From Scatophagus argus (taxonomy: Eukaryota > Chordata > Actinopteri > Scatophagidae): DNA of 64,000 nt. Below, piece by piece: positions 24,301-35,757 of the stretch; position 1 is the stretch's first letter, and every line of letters begins with the position of its first letter. The stretch lies in assembly GCF_020382885.2 (NCBI RefSeq), contig NC_058497.1, positions 19,646,330 through 19,710,329 of the forward strand, read 5' to 3'. Below the pieces are notes generated by a model that worked only from the letters and a program-made list of their open reading frames with translations, did no database searches and was not told where the DNA came from. A program made the position numbers and the translations under genes.

Positions 24301-26715
24301 GATAGCAGACTCCCGCTCTCATTTTCTTATCTTTCTTTTTCTGCTATTTTCCCTCTGCATTTGTCCCTCCCTTGCCCGACTCCGCTTTGCTACCCTCTCC
24401 CAGGCCTGGAGTTCCCCTGGGGACCAAAGCCATTTGCTGAGGTGGTGGCAGGTCCTCTTCTCAGGAACAACAGGCAGACAGCAGACAGCAGCTCTCTGGA
24501 GGGACACTACGTGGGAGTGTACTTCTCAGCACACTGGGTGAGTACAAAAAGCACAGAAGAAGGGCAAAGTTTTGGTTTTTTTTTTTCTTCCCAACTCGGT
24601 TTCTCTGTGAGAAGAAAGGACATCGCCAGCAGAGCGAAGCAGGAAGAGACGGAGCAGTTAGTTGAAACAGATAAGGTAGAGGAGCAGGAGGGTGGAGGTG
24701 ACTCCATTGTGTTGGCGTGTTTACATTAAGAGCGGTTAACTATCCCTGTCAGTCCTTTCACCGCCAATGTCAAAGTCAGCTTTGGTAACCACGCCCCACT
24801 GACATCATCAGTATTGTCTCTTCTCCGCTGGACCTGCTGATATCCAGTAAAGGTCATGACACGGTGATGCATGAAAGGTGTCGTATCGGACGGTTCCTGA
24901 TGAGATGCAGTGCAGGCTCCACCGAGGCCTGTCAGCACAGCAGCTGCCAGATCCGCAGCCTGAGAGACCGGCTCTTCAGAACGGTGACGCCTGAAGGCTG
25001 GCTCACACCCCAGACCCATTCAAAATTGAAAAGGACAAGTCACAAAAGCCATTGCAGAAGTTTATTTGACGCATTTTTTTTTCTGCTCTGCATTCCCCCT
25101 GGTAACATGTGTAAATCTATCTGCTATTAAAGTAATTTTACAAACACCAAATGCCAGAACCTGGCTTTGACACATGTTTACACAGTAGTACAAGTTAAGT
25201 TCCCCCCCCCTTAGTGTTCTAGGGACCTGAAAAGGCCTGTGGCAGAGAAACATGACCTATATTTTACTGTGCGTTTGCTTTTTCGCCTGCAGTGTGAGGA
25301 AATTTTTCTTTTAACTCATTACAGTACAGCTTAAGCTGAAAATCTAGTTCAGTCAGATACATGAACAAACAAAAGCAAACATAAGTCAACTTTATAAAGC
25401 TTTATCATTGACACACCACATTCTGCAGTACAGTATGCAGTGTTTACTTCCATGAGCAGCTGAGGAACAATTTATTGAAATAGTAAGTTATGTAGATAGA
25501 ATAGAATAGATAAGTAAGTTAGATGATATTCATAGGTTTGTTTTCACATTAAAATACAACTAAAATACACAATATGTGCACAAATAGAGACATTTCTAAG
25601 CAAATATACAGATGCACTTTTACTCACATGTACATGATTTCAAAATAAAAGCCTGTGCAGAAGAAGTGGAAAGAGGCAAGATAAAAAAGATAATATATAA
25701 CATGTTAAGGTACAAATGCGATGCTTATCAATATTGCGAACCTTTATGATATTAATAAAATCAATATTTTTGACCAAATCATTATGTTGATCTGCCAGTA
25801 CTTCATAGATGACTACTGGATATTTTGCACCAAAAACAATGTAGAAATAATGTATTGATTATGGCATCTGTTGTCCATTTCACTGTGTTTAGTAAATTGC
25901 ATAGTCTCACTGTGATACAGCCTTCTATACCAGAAAATGCCAAATAATATTTAAGCTAATTTGTCTATACACTATATAGACAAAATTATTGGGACACACC
26001 TCCTTATTATTGAAATCAGGTGTGGTATGGGGCAGTTTTTCAAGGTTTGGGCTTGGCGCCAGTGAAGGGAAATCTTAACACTTAAGCATACCAAGACATT
26101 TTGAACAATGCTATGCTTCCAATTTTGTGGCAACACTTTGGGGAAGGCCCTTTTCTATTCCAGCATGACTGTGCCCCAGTGCACAAAGCAAAGCTTCATA
26201 AAGACATGGTTGGATGAGTTTGGTGTGGAAGAACTTGAACAGAGACCACGAGCCAGGCCTTTTCATCCAGCATCAGTGCCTGACCCAAGTTCTTTACTTT
26301 ATATGATATAAATGTTCTGTGTTTGTATTTTACCAGTGGGAGAGCTAACAGAGAATAGGAAGAGCATGAGAGAGAAGGAGAAAAGCTGGAAGTTAAGACT
26401 GGTCTGTTTTCCTTCCCAGTGCTGTGGCATTCTGATGTCATCTCAGTGCCAGCCATATCACCACTCCCCCCTGCCTGGAGAGAGTGTGGGCTCCCCAAGC
26501 ACACACACTCAAGCTCGAGTATTACAGCAGGATTAGTGTTTAAAGAGATCCGGGCTATATTTGAAAGACGCTGGATACAAAACAAGAGAGAATTACTAGT
26601 TTGTGGAAAGGTGTTTGGTGACTTACACCAGAGTTTGGAAATGCCCAAAGCAATGAAAGCTACTGCCGCCATCATATTTGTGTGTTCACTCATGTCATGT
26701 CATGTCCTTTTTCAC

Positions 26716-26746
<31 letters not shown>

Positions 26747-29700
26747 TAGTGTCCGCCATGCCGCAGTTTGACCCGGGTCTTGGTGGAATCGTATCGAACC
26801 ATCAAAGAGTCGGGTCAGAAGTTTGAGATCGTGTTTGTCAGCGCTGACAGGTAAGACTGACACAGACATCTGTCTCTCTCCGTCAAGGACATAAATAATC
26901 AAGCGTCTCTGCTCGACTGTTAATTGAGACCACCACATCACCATCTGCTGTGCCTTTGCATCGCCTCCAGGTCAGAGGAGTCCTTTAAGCAGTACTTCAG
27001 CGAGATGCCATGGTTGGCGGTGCCATATCCAGATGAAGCTCGGCGATCACGACTCAACAGGCTCTATGGAATACAAGGTATTTTGCAGCAACTTCCTCCT
27101 TCAGATCTTTAGAGTGCTTTTTTGCTGCCAAGCTTAGGAATGTCACTGGCACGATGGCTGACAGCTCTGTGTGCTGGGCAGGCAAACGGCATCACTGATT
27201 GCCCTCCAGCCTGAGGAATGTGGGCCGGTTATCAAGTTTACAATCTTGTTCGCCACGGAAGTGCTGCGCCTCGCTCTTTTCTCCTGACTCCCTCCAGTGT
27301 GTGTTTGTGTGTGTATGCAGAGGACTGTGGATGAAGTTAGCAAAAGCTGGCTTTCTCTTGAGCCTCTCCTGCAAAGAATGTGAGGAATGCACTGAGGAAC
27401 GAGTCAACGCTGCTCCCCTCCCGCACGCAAATGCAGTTCACGATTGGCCCCCACCTCTGTTGATTATAGTCCACATGCGCAGGCAGGAACACACTCACCC
27501 ATGCGTTGTTTGCTCCTGGATGGTGTCTGTTTCTGATAAGGCTGTTAATAAGGCAAGGAGATCATAATCAGAATCATGGTGAGAGCCTAGGACATGTAAA
27601 TAAAAAGGAGAACATCAGGAGCGAAAGCATACAGATGTGGGAAGAGGTGAAAGTCACCAACAGAGGCAAAGCATGGTGGAAAAGGCCTGAAACATTCTCA
27701 CAACAAAGGAAATGTCAGTGGGAGATGGAGTAGGCTGCGTCATGAGGCGATAATTAACGGAAATGACCCTAATTACCTCCAGCGCTGTTGCCCATTTCCT
27801 GCCCTCCTCTCTTTGTCTTCCTCTGACACCATCTTCACCTCATCTCTCTCTCTCTGCCTCTCCAGGTATTCCCACACTGATTCTGCTAGACACAGAAGGT
27901 CACATGATCACGCGACAGGGCCGCGTGGAGGTGCTGAACGACCCGGAGTGCCGGCTCTTTCCCTGGCACCCTCGGCCCGTGCTCGAGCTCAGCGAGTCCA
28001 ATGCCGTGCAGCTCCATGAGGGGCCCTGCCTCGTCCTGTTTGTGGGTGAGTCAGCCTGCATGTATGGTGCAGCCTCTGCAGCTCCTCATGGGCCTCTGCC
28101 TGGCGCTCCATGTGTGCAAATGAAGTGGCATTTGTGTGGAGCATATTGAATGTCAGACTCTGTGGAAAATTCTTTCAGTGTTAAAGGTCCAAAGTTCTGG
28201 GGGACGTGTTCTAATATTTACTTATTTACATGTGAATGGCACAAAGGCGCAAAGAAGCAAAATGTTGGAAGTTTATGAAAAGCATGAAAAAATAACTGGA
28301 GAAGACTGAGTCTGTGAAAACGTAACAGGGCACCAGAAAGAGTGGTGACCCTAAAAAATTGAGACCTTTCTGGTGTTTCTCGAGGTCAAACTGGGTTATA
28401 ACAACAAGCCAGAGACCATCTGTACAGCTCCTTTCATGTGCCCCCCCCCATTCACACTCACACACACACACATATGTCTTTTCTTCATAATTTTAACATC
28501 TTTCTGTGTCGTCCAGACGCTGAGGAGGAGGGTGAATTGGAGCCAGCCAAGGAGCTCATTCAGCCAATAGCTGAGAAGCTTATGGCCAAGTACAAAGCCA
28601 AGGAGGAGGAGACACCGCTGCTCTTCTTTGTGGCTGGAGAGGTGAGATAAGCCACTCGAGGCCACTTAAGATGAAATAAAACGCCATTTCACACAAACTT
28701 GGCGTAGCTGAAGTCCAACTTGTAGCTCAGTCTGGTCTTGTATGGCATCATCTGTGATTGATGGCTGTGCTTGAAGATGTGCCTTTCTTGCTGACTGACA
28801 GTGATATTTAAACAGTTTTTTAAAAAAATCTGCTGTCCTTTTTTACATAAAGATGTTACAAACAATAACTCTGATTAGGCTTGCTTAGTTTTGTTTTTTT
28901 TGGAGAATTCTGAATAAATGTTAACTCAATTGTTATCTTAAAAGCAAAACAATTAACATGTCAGAGCTGTCTGGAGGGCAATTAATTTGAGGTCGTAAAT
29001 TGTGAATTTAAGTCCAGAATTCACTCTGTAATAAGCTGATTTTAGTCAGTATTTGGCCCAATCAAGCTCTAATCACAAATTATCAAATTATAAGCCCCTC
29101 GTTTGTATCTGTACCCAACACCTTGACCATTGTTGAAATGGCAGCTTTAGAGGCTCCTCTTTGAGCGTCTCGAGCCTCCTACAGTGACACTCCCATCGAT
29201 GACCCAGAATTCAACTGGGTGCCCTTATCACAATGGGCAGACTCAGAGCATGCCAGCAGACTTTCTCTGTTGCCTCAGACAGCGTCCAAATAATCCCTTC
29301 ATCTCCCTCTTGATCTCGTGCCTCGTTTTCCCTGTGTGGGATGGACCCTGGAGTTTTCATAACTCTTGTTATCTCTTGTTGTTCTGTCTCGACCTTTCCA
29401 GAGCCGCTGGAGTTGTTAACAGCAACAGTAAACATAATTACCAGATTAGCTACCTCTCCCCAGTTCCCCTGCTCTCTGCCCTCCAGCTCCCCTTCCTCAC
29501 AGCCCTCTCTGCCCGGCAGTCTGAGAGGACTGCGCTGGTTTCCCATGTCACACATCAAGAGCAGGCTCAAGTTTCGGCCGTGGGGCTTGCACATGTGCTA
29601 ACCGTCTGACCCCAAGTGTGTCCAAGGCCACTCCACCCTGATGTCAGCCTTGAAATGCCACTGACATGCGTACATAGAACCAGAAGAGCTTAAGTTTTGT

Positions 29701-32700
29701 GTTTCGTGTTCCTAGTCAGTGGGCCAATATTTATGTGACCTGACACAGAGAACCATTGTTGCACTGGAGCTTGTAGTGATCCAGAAGCGTCTTGTGTTAT
29801 AGCCGCAGTCTACATTTGCTTTGGTTCCCTTGTGGCACGCATGCTAAGGCAGATATTTTTACATCAGTGTAGCACAGGTATAATTTCCTGGCTCTTGTTC
29901 AACTGGCTATGAAGTCACCAGGTTTAATTTCCAGATTGGTCAGATATCGCTTCCTGTTTTAGCCGTTCTTAGAGCAAAGCTTTCAGGCTGTGGGCTCAGA
30001 CTCCCACATTGGCCCGGGTTACGCCTGGTAGTCACACACTCTTTGCCAGGCCAGCTGCTGGGTTTTCTGTGTCCATGAGACAGCAGTATGTTGGCAGTCT
30101 CTCAGGGGGAGTCTGAGCAGAATGACACAGGATCTTGTTACTCTCCTGAAAAAGACCATACACCACAGTGAAATATACTGATTTATAAATGCAGAATGAA
30201 AGATATTTTGTTTTTCCATATCTGCTTTGTACTGGCTGTTGCTCACAAAATTCAGTGGTTTTATCCAGACACATAAGAATTTTAGTGATTTTTGTGGCAA
30301 GCAGCAGTGACTCTTGCCTGTGATCCTGCTCTTCAGGGCTTTATTTTCTCATATTTGATTTTGTGTGTAAAGGCCAATGAATATTACACTTTAAGCTATG
30401 CTGGCGACATGGCTCTATGGATGGCAATGTCATTCTGTGTTTTGGTCAGTCCGTCGGCCCACGACTTTTGTCGAGACTGAAATATCTCAACAACTACTTG
30501 ATGGATGCCATGAAATTCTGTACCCAGAGGATGACGCTCACTGTCTTTGGTGATCCTCAGACTTTTCCTCCAGCGCCACTCTGAGGTTCACATTACATTA
30601 CATTACACCTTTCTAAAAATCTTCATGTTAACATTGTCAGTGTGTGACTGTTAGCACGCTCATGTTTTACTTTTGAGCTCAAGGCTAAATTCAGCCTTAC
30701 GGAGCGGCTAGCACAACATGTAGACTTCTGTTTTATTTAATTTAAGCACACTGGAGGCTTCTCATTTTCCTGCTCAAATAAAAATCAGTGTTCCATTTTC
30801 ACATAGCATCATTTTGCAAAATGAGTGCTGGTGTTTACATGATGATGGCTCATAGAAAGAACTTGTGTGTTTATCACTTTCGTGTCAAGCTGAAACTTTT
30901 GTACCTCATGTTTTTCAGTTGTTTGAATGTGTTGTCGTTCTATCCCACATTTGCGTGCTCCAGCCTCAGATGTTTTCACTTTAAGCAATATAAACTGATG
31001 AGCAATTCCTTTTGTCATCCAAAATTTCACAATAATGGCATTTTCTCAAGAAATTAAAGCCGGCCAAAGAGACAGACGCAGCCCAGAGGCCAGTGGGGAG
31101 TTTTGCTATTATTCCCAGTTTAGGCCTTATCCAATGGTCATCCTCTGTGAAATGCCACAGTGCATCCATAATCAGCACAGGCCTGACATGGCCCAGCAGG
31201 TTCCACACGGTAAACACACGCTGAGCCTTATCACAGCTGTGAGTGCGGGCTGTGGCAGAGAGGCCCTTTGTCTTTTTGTTCTGAGCTGAGCTGCAGAGGG
31301 CGGGGGGCCTCTGCAATGGCTGCACTTCACTAGAAGCAGTTTACACAAGCAAAGAAGCCAAACAAAAGAAGATGCATGACTTCCTACAGCGGCGACGACT
31401 GATGTAGAGATTACATCTTCTCATATCGAAGAGACTGGAAAGGCCACAGTGACAGATTGCGGAATTTCTCTCTTTGTGGTTTCTTTACAATGTGTGTCCA
31501 GATGATAATCTACGTTTAGTATGGCTGCAAGAGAGCATGCAAGACCGTGCTTTCAATTGAAGGAGGAGAATCAAGCTGTATTTCACTTGTTAAGGCGTTG
31601 TGCTTGGTGACAGTTTACATCTGTGAGTATTAAGTGGTCAAAGTGTGGTGATTTGCAGCGCAATAAAATGGCCCATTCAGAGAACGTTAGCTGCCTACAA
31701 CAAAATACCACACTGCAACTCATCTGTTCCATCTGTTAGCAGTTTTAGCAAAGTAGAGGTCACAGACTTCATCTTGGCATACTTATCCTTTTTAGGCAGC
31801 AGTGCAGCCAAGCTGTTCACTGAAAAGTCTGAGAGTTGATTGTGTGGTTTGATCCATATAGCAAGAATAGCTGTAGATTTTCTGATAACAGGAAAGACAC
31901 AACAAAGAGTCCTGAAAGGAGAGCTTGTTTGACTCTTGAATATGTAGCAGGAAATCCATGTAAAGTAGCTTTATCTTTGACTTTGTTTTGACAAAACTCA
32001 CACTGGCACATAATCAGTAACTGTATTAACATCAGAGGCGCTGCCTCTGTGAGATGTCCAACTCTTTGTTACAGTGCCACCCTCTGGCCCTTTCTTGTTA
32101 GTTCTGCATTTTCAACATAATCTTTTCCATATGAAACTGATCTTTAATCTCTGTGAGTCTCGCTCTGAGCCAGCACACTAAGCTGAGGGGAAATCAGGTC
32201 ATGCTGTCATGAGGAAAAAGAGAATTTCTCAAATGATAGTAGCCGTACGCGTCTAATAAGTGAACTGTGTGACCTTCCAAAGCAAAACACATGCAATTCA
32301 TTTGAGTTAGACAAGATATGACTTAAATAATGTGTCTCTGTCAAGGCAGGAATGCCAGTTTCCAAAAGGACTCCTGACTGAAACTAAAGCTGAATTATGA
32401 AAGGGTGTGATTTCTTATTCAGTCTTCATAATTAATGGACCTTTCAAGCTTGTTTGAAAGTTGCTGTCTGCCTGCCTGCTAGTGATTAATTTCTGTTACC
32501 TGTGGCTACAGGGGTTGTGATCCTAACTTGTTAATGGGTGAAAGGTGACATCACGCCTCAGGCAGAACATGGGGAAAGATCTTTTCAAAATCACTACAAA
32601 GAACTAAAGCTGGAACCTCCACCAAACCCAGCAGCAATGTATTTGTAACGCATTCCTTCAGAATTTCGTGTAGCTCTCTGTCCTGCCCACGTGTGCTGTT

Positions 32701-33899
32701 CAAACACTCTGTGATGAGACTTGTATCTGACGCGACTGAGCTTTTTGCAAAAGAAGGGATGTTGAAGAACCCCCACCTGGCTCCTTCCTGCCTTTCCACA
32801 CAGCAGGATGCGTGACTAAGCACCAGCTCTCTGGTCTCTCTGGGCAGCCTGCCTGCAGGAAGACGGGGGAGATTTTCATATTCTCTTTCAAAAAGTGTGA
32901 ATTAATAAAGATTGTGTGAGGCAGTTCTGAATTTTTTGTGGTAATCTTCGTGCAGCATAGTTCGAGCAATGGGTGCTGTCCTAGTTTCCTTTGCCAAAAA
33001 GCAGTTCTGAAGTGATGAGCAGCAGAGGAACAACCACAGTTCCAAAAAAGTTGAGACGCCATATGAAACATCGCATCACACCTGAAGTTCAGTAGTTTGT
33101 TCATGCTGGAGATGAAGATAAGATTTTTTACTTGAAATCTCTTTAAAAGCTAAAAAAAACCTATGGCTATATGAGACCCCTTTAAGTGTGCGTACGTCAT
33201 CGGGTTGTGACCGGGTCAGCCAAATGCATATTTTGAGTGATTTAAAGCAACCTGAAGAGGTCATCTAGTCCATTAATTTGCAACAAAACACAACCAAATG
33301 AGTGCTGAATGTTATTAATTGAATCACACAAAAGAAACTGCTGAATTTCTGCACAGTGTCAGCACTGCATTGTGGGATATTCACTATATTCTCAATGATT
33401 TGGAGCCTCAAGCTAGAATTCAGCAGTTTTTAAGAGACAGGAAAAGCTCCAAATTAATAAAGATGTCTAAAAAACGATAGTGTAATCATCTAACCCCTCA
33501 GATTCATCATGAGAACAAACTGCACGATGATATAGACAACATTTTATATATATATATATACCATGTGTCTCTCCATACACTTTTGACTTGACATTCTTTT
33601 TACTTTGAAACAAAACATGTAAATAAATCATTTCAGCTTCCAGTAGGAATATACCACCATAACATCCCACAGCATCACATTAATTGACTGTAATCCTCTT
33701 TCCTCTTTCACCTCAGGATGACATGACTGACTCCCTGCGGGACTACACAAACCTCCCAGAAGCAGCACCTCTGCTTACCATCCTGGACATGTCGGCTCGT
33801 GCCAAGTATGTTCGCGACGTAGAAGAGATCACGCCGGCTGTAGTCGATCAATTTGTCAGCGACTTCCTGGCGGAAAAGCTCAAACCAGAGCCCATCTAA
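21358..33899 (+). CDS. nxn: Nucleoredoxin, exons 2-8 (5'-partial)
   Basis: Thioredoxin-fold oxidoreductase of cytosol and nucleus; in vertebrates it binds Dishevelled and restrains Wnt signalling in a redox-dependent way (family knowledge). Exons read from the sequence: 21358-21475, 24404-24537, 26750-26850, 26971-27077, 27866-28045, 28517-28641, 33717-33899. All junctions are GT-AG and the phases close to 948 nt, i.e. 315 residues plus TAA. Exon 2 begins in the first thioredoxin-like domain (KLWNKYKVTSIPSLVFVD). The central domain follows, with the active site WCPPC split so that W ends exon 3 (24535-24537) and CPPC opens exon 4. Exon 5 carries SFKQYFSEMPWLAVPY and exon 8 ends KLKPEPI. Human NXN is 435 aa, so about 120 residues of exon 1 are missing upstream. 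There is no frameshift; the gene looks functional. The (CT)n tract before exon 4 is unusual. Confidence 0.96.
23840..24066. repeat. Dispersed repeat with TCGATTAATC-like ends
   Basis: Decayed copy: GATCAATCGATCAATCGAGT near the 3' end, then GGCAGATTAATCC, ATAATGAAAATAGTTAGCAG and TTGCACCC, which resembles a fish element ending in ATAATGAAAATAATCGTTAG. The middle phrase CTCAAATGTGAACATTCCCT also fits. Confidence 0.6.
24105..24310. repeat. Dispersed percomorph repeat, copy 2 (3' part)
   Basis: AACTAAGATGGTGAATGTG, AAACATCAGCATGTGAACAT, GAGCATGTTAACATGCTGAT and CAGCCTCACAGAACTGCTAA match the 3' half of the same family as the copy at 19060. Confidence 0.65.
25968..26300 (+). mobile_element. Tc1-like transposon remnant, 5' end plus deleted transposase tail
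   Basis: It begins with a terminal repeat TACACTATATAGACAAAATT. A degenerate transposase coding stretch follows, with readable words QHDCAPVHKA-like (in a shifted frame) and IKTWLDEFGVEELE, then directly RPRARPF and SVPD. The segment that normally lies between GVEEL and the RARP words, which includes the catalytic DLNPIEHLWDEL-type motif, is missing. The 3' terminal repeat is absent. It sits in nxn intron 3 and is non-functional. Confidence 0.75.
26716..26747. repeat. (CT)n microsatellite at nxn exon 4 acceptor
   Basis: About 15 CT units end directly at TTAG|TGTCCG, the acceptor of nxn exon 4. The microsatellite therefore is the polypyrimidine tract. Confidence 0.95.
28642..33716 (+). other. 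nxn: nxn intron 7
   Basis: The longest complete nxn intron in the window (5075 bp, phase 0). It contains a percomorph-type dispersed repeat at 30400-30720 and a short TA microsatellite near 33543-33561. The stretch 31040-31320 is GC-balanced, unique-looking sequence that could be regulatory. No additional exon is supported. Confidence 0.65.
30400..30720. repeat. Dispersed percomorph repeat, copy 3
   Basis: GACTGAAATATCTCAACAAC, GATGGATGCCATGAAATTCT, TTTGGTGATCCTCAGACTTT and CCAGCGCCACTCTGAGGTTC match the 5' half of the family, joined by deletion to a 3' end with CATGTTAACATTGTCAGTG and GAGCTCAAGGC. Confidence 0.7.
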
Positions 33900-34385
33900 A
33901 GACGAAGTTCAAGTATAAAATGGACATACTATATGGGACTCACTCCATCGTCGAAACCCTGACGCGTTGCTCCACCCTTCACCCTTTCCAGCCTCCCACT
34001 ATCTCTCCCACCTCCCCTCTGACTTTGTCAGACTGTTAGAGAGATGTCTCACTTTTTACTGACATTTTAACATTTTTTTTAAACATGTTTCTCTTTTCAT
34101 GGAGTCCTCTCTCTCCTGTGGTGCCTTGCATTGATGATAGTTCCTACAGTAATATATATGGAGATTCTGTTGGTTCTTTTTTTCTTCTTCTTCTTCTTTT
34201 GGCCTCAAGAAAAGTTTTCTTTTTCACTCGATAGCTTTCAGAACTCTAGAGCAAAACCATAGAATTACCCAGTGGACCTACGTATTCAGCTGATTCTTTG
34301 CTTTGTGTTTTTGTCTGCAAAATCCTTGTTACATTTGGTTTCAGAATGATGTTGAGAAAGAAATAAAATGCATTTTTACAGTTGT
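33900..34385 (+). other. nxn: nxn 3' UTR (proximal end)
   Basis: Sequence between the nxn stop codon and the first canonical polyadenylation hexamer AATAAA at 34362-34367, with cleavage expected shortly after. Further AATAAA hexamers lie at 34831-34836 and 35069-35074, so longer 3' UTR isoforms are possible. The end is inferred from the hexamer only. Confidence 0.6.
34362..34367 (+). terminator. nxn: nxn polyadenylation signal
   Basis: Canonical AATAAA 463 bp after the nxn stop codon. It is the first such hexamer downstream of the stop. Confidence 0.6.
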
Positions 34386-35640
34386 AATCCACACATAGTG
34401 CAAGATGTGCTAAACCTCAGTTGGATGTAGCCGTATGCTTTTATGGCCCTATTTAAAGAAGAAAAAGGTGCACATAAAGTAAAGACCACATTATACCCGC
34501 TTGGAACAGACCAATGACTGATGTTTTAAACCCCGTGTCTTAGTGTGTGTGTGTGTATGTGTGTGTGTGTTATGATGTGAGTGAAAGTCATCTCTTGCCT
34601 GTTGTTAATGGTGGTTCTCATCTCAGTCATTATGAGGATTTTCTGTGAAGGTCCCCTAATGAAAAGACCAGGTTATTTCTGAAGGCACAAAAATGGCATT
34701 GGAAATGTGTTGAATGTATAAAATCCTGTATTCTGTTACTTCAGTCATGACTTCTCGCACCCATTAAAAATTCACTGGCAAGCACAAAGTTTTGCTCCTT
34801 TTTAAGTTCTGTTAGAGCTCAGATATGTAAAATAAACACAGTGCAATGACTCATCAGTTCCTTTGTTAGAGGTATTTAAATGAGACTCATGGGCCCAAAG
34901 AAACTCAGTGTTGCATTTATTATAGGAGATGGTATGACTCACTTATGTTCATGTGCAAGCTCCAGGTGGGATGGAAGTGTAGAGAGTTCAGCATATTTGC
35001 ATTTACGGTGTGGCTGCAGATGGACGTAAAAGATGTACGTAAGACTGTCACAGTGAGGGCCTTTTCAGAATAAATATGCCTGGAGTGCAGCAATCTATTT
35101 CTGGCTCTTAGGGACTGGAAGGAAATTACTAAGAGGGAGGGAACAGTGAGAGGAGGAGGGTTGTGTGTATTTTTATGCCTCCACGCTGGCGATAGTCAAA
35201 GCAGGTTGTCCGTGTGTCCAAAATGTTAGAATAGAAATGTAGCTTTGGTTCATGAAATGTGTATATATTTCTCCGATGCCTTGCACACTGGGAAGACAGC
35301 AACAGTGAGCTACAGACCTTGGTGCTGTGGTTATTTGTGTAACTATGACCAACAGCAACTGAAAAAAGGATAAACAGCTCATTGGAAGCCGTGCAAACTT
35401 AAGATGGAGGAAGAAAGGACTTAAGAAGAGTTAGCCACAGTCAAATTGGCGACCTGAGTGAGGGACTTTGTCTCTTACAGACAAAATGATGCATTAAGAG
35501 AATCAATGGATGAATCAATAATCCAAATAATTCTTACATGCAGCTCTAAAAAGAAAAAGAAGCACGTGTAAAAGGCAAACAAGGCACAAACTCATTGGAC
35601 ATGAATTCAAGCAATCTTTTCACAAATCCCTGAGTGAATT
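34386..35640. other. Convergent intergenic region nxn / mrm3
   Basis: About 1.25 kb between the proximal nxn polyadenylation signal and the mrm3 signal on the opposite strand. It holds a GT-rich stretch near 34545-34570, which could act as a downstream polyadenylation element, and two further plus-strand AATAAA hexamers. No coding sequence or structured RNA was recognised. Confidence 0.5.
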
Positions 35641-35646
35641 CAGAGT

Positions 35647-35652
35647 TTTATT
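35647..35652 (-). terminator. mrm3: mrm3 polyadenylation signal
   Basis: TTTATT on the plus strand, i.e. AATAAA on the minus strand, about 105 bp beyond the mrm3 TGA stop codon. Confidence 0.6.
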
Positions 35653-35757
35653 ATTAGCAGGCAGGAGTCAGAAGGGAAATTTATATTATTCTGTTCATTT
35701 TGTACTAACAGCAACACATATGCACAATAAGTCACATCCTGATATTTAGAGTTAACA

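Larger units (their letters stand above)
21476..24403 (+). other. nxn: nxn intron 2
   Basis: GT-AG intron in phase 1. Its 3' part holds two dispersed repeats (23840-24066 and 24105-24310, listed separately). The central part, 22960-23800, contains homeobox-like TAATTA and TTAATTAATT motifs in unique-looking sequence and is a candidate enhancer region, but conservation cannot be judged from one sequence. No further exon was seen. Confidence 0.7.
24538..26749 (+). other. nxn: nxn intron 3
   Basis: GT-AG intron in phase 0 that separates the Trp codon of WCPPC from the CPPC exon. It contains a Tc1-like transposon remnant (25968-26300) and ends with a long CT microsatellite that forms the polypyrimidine tract. 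The rest (24540-25960) is AT-rich without recognisable genes. Confidence 0.7.

Noticed and set aside
33040-33062. Phrase CCAAAAAAGTTGAGACGCC, similar to a known fish repeat end
   Set aside because: Only about 20 bases resemble it, too short to call an element.
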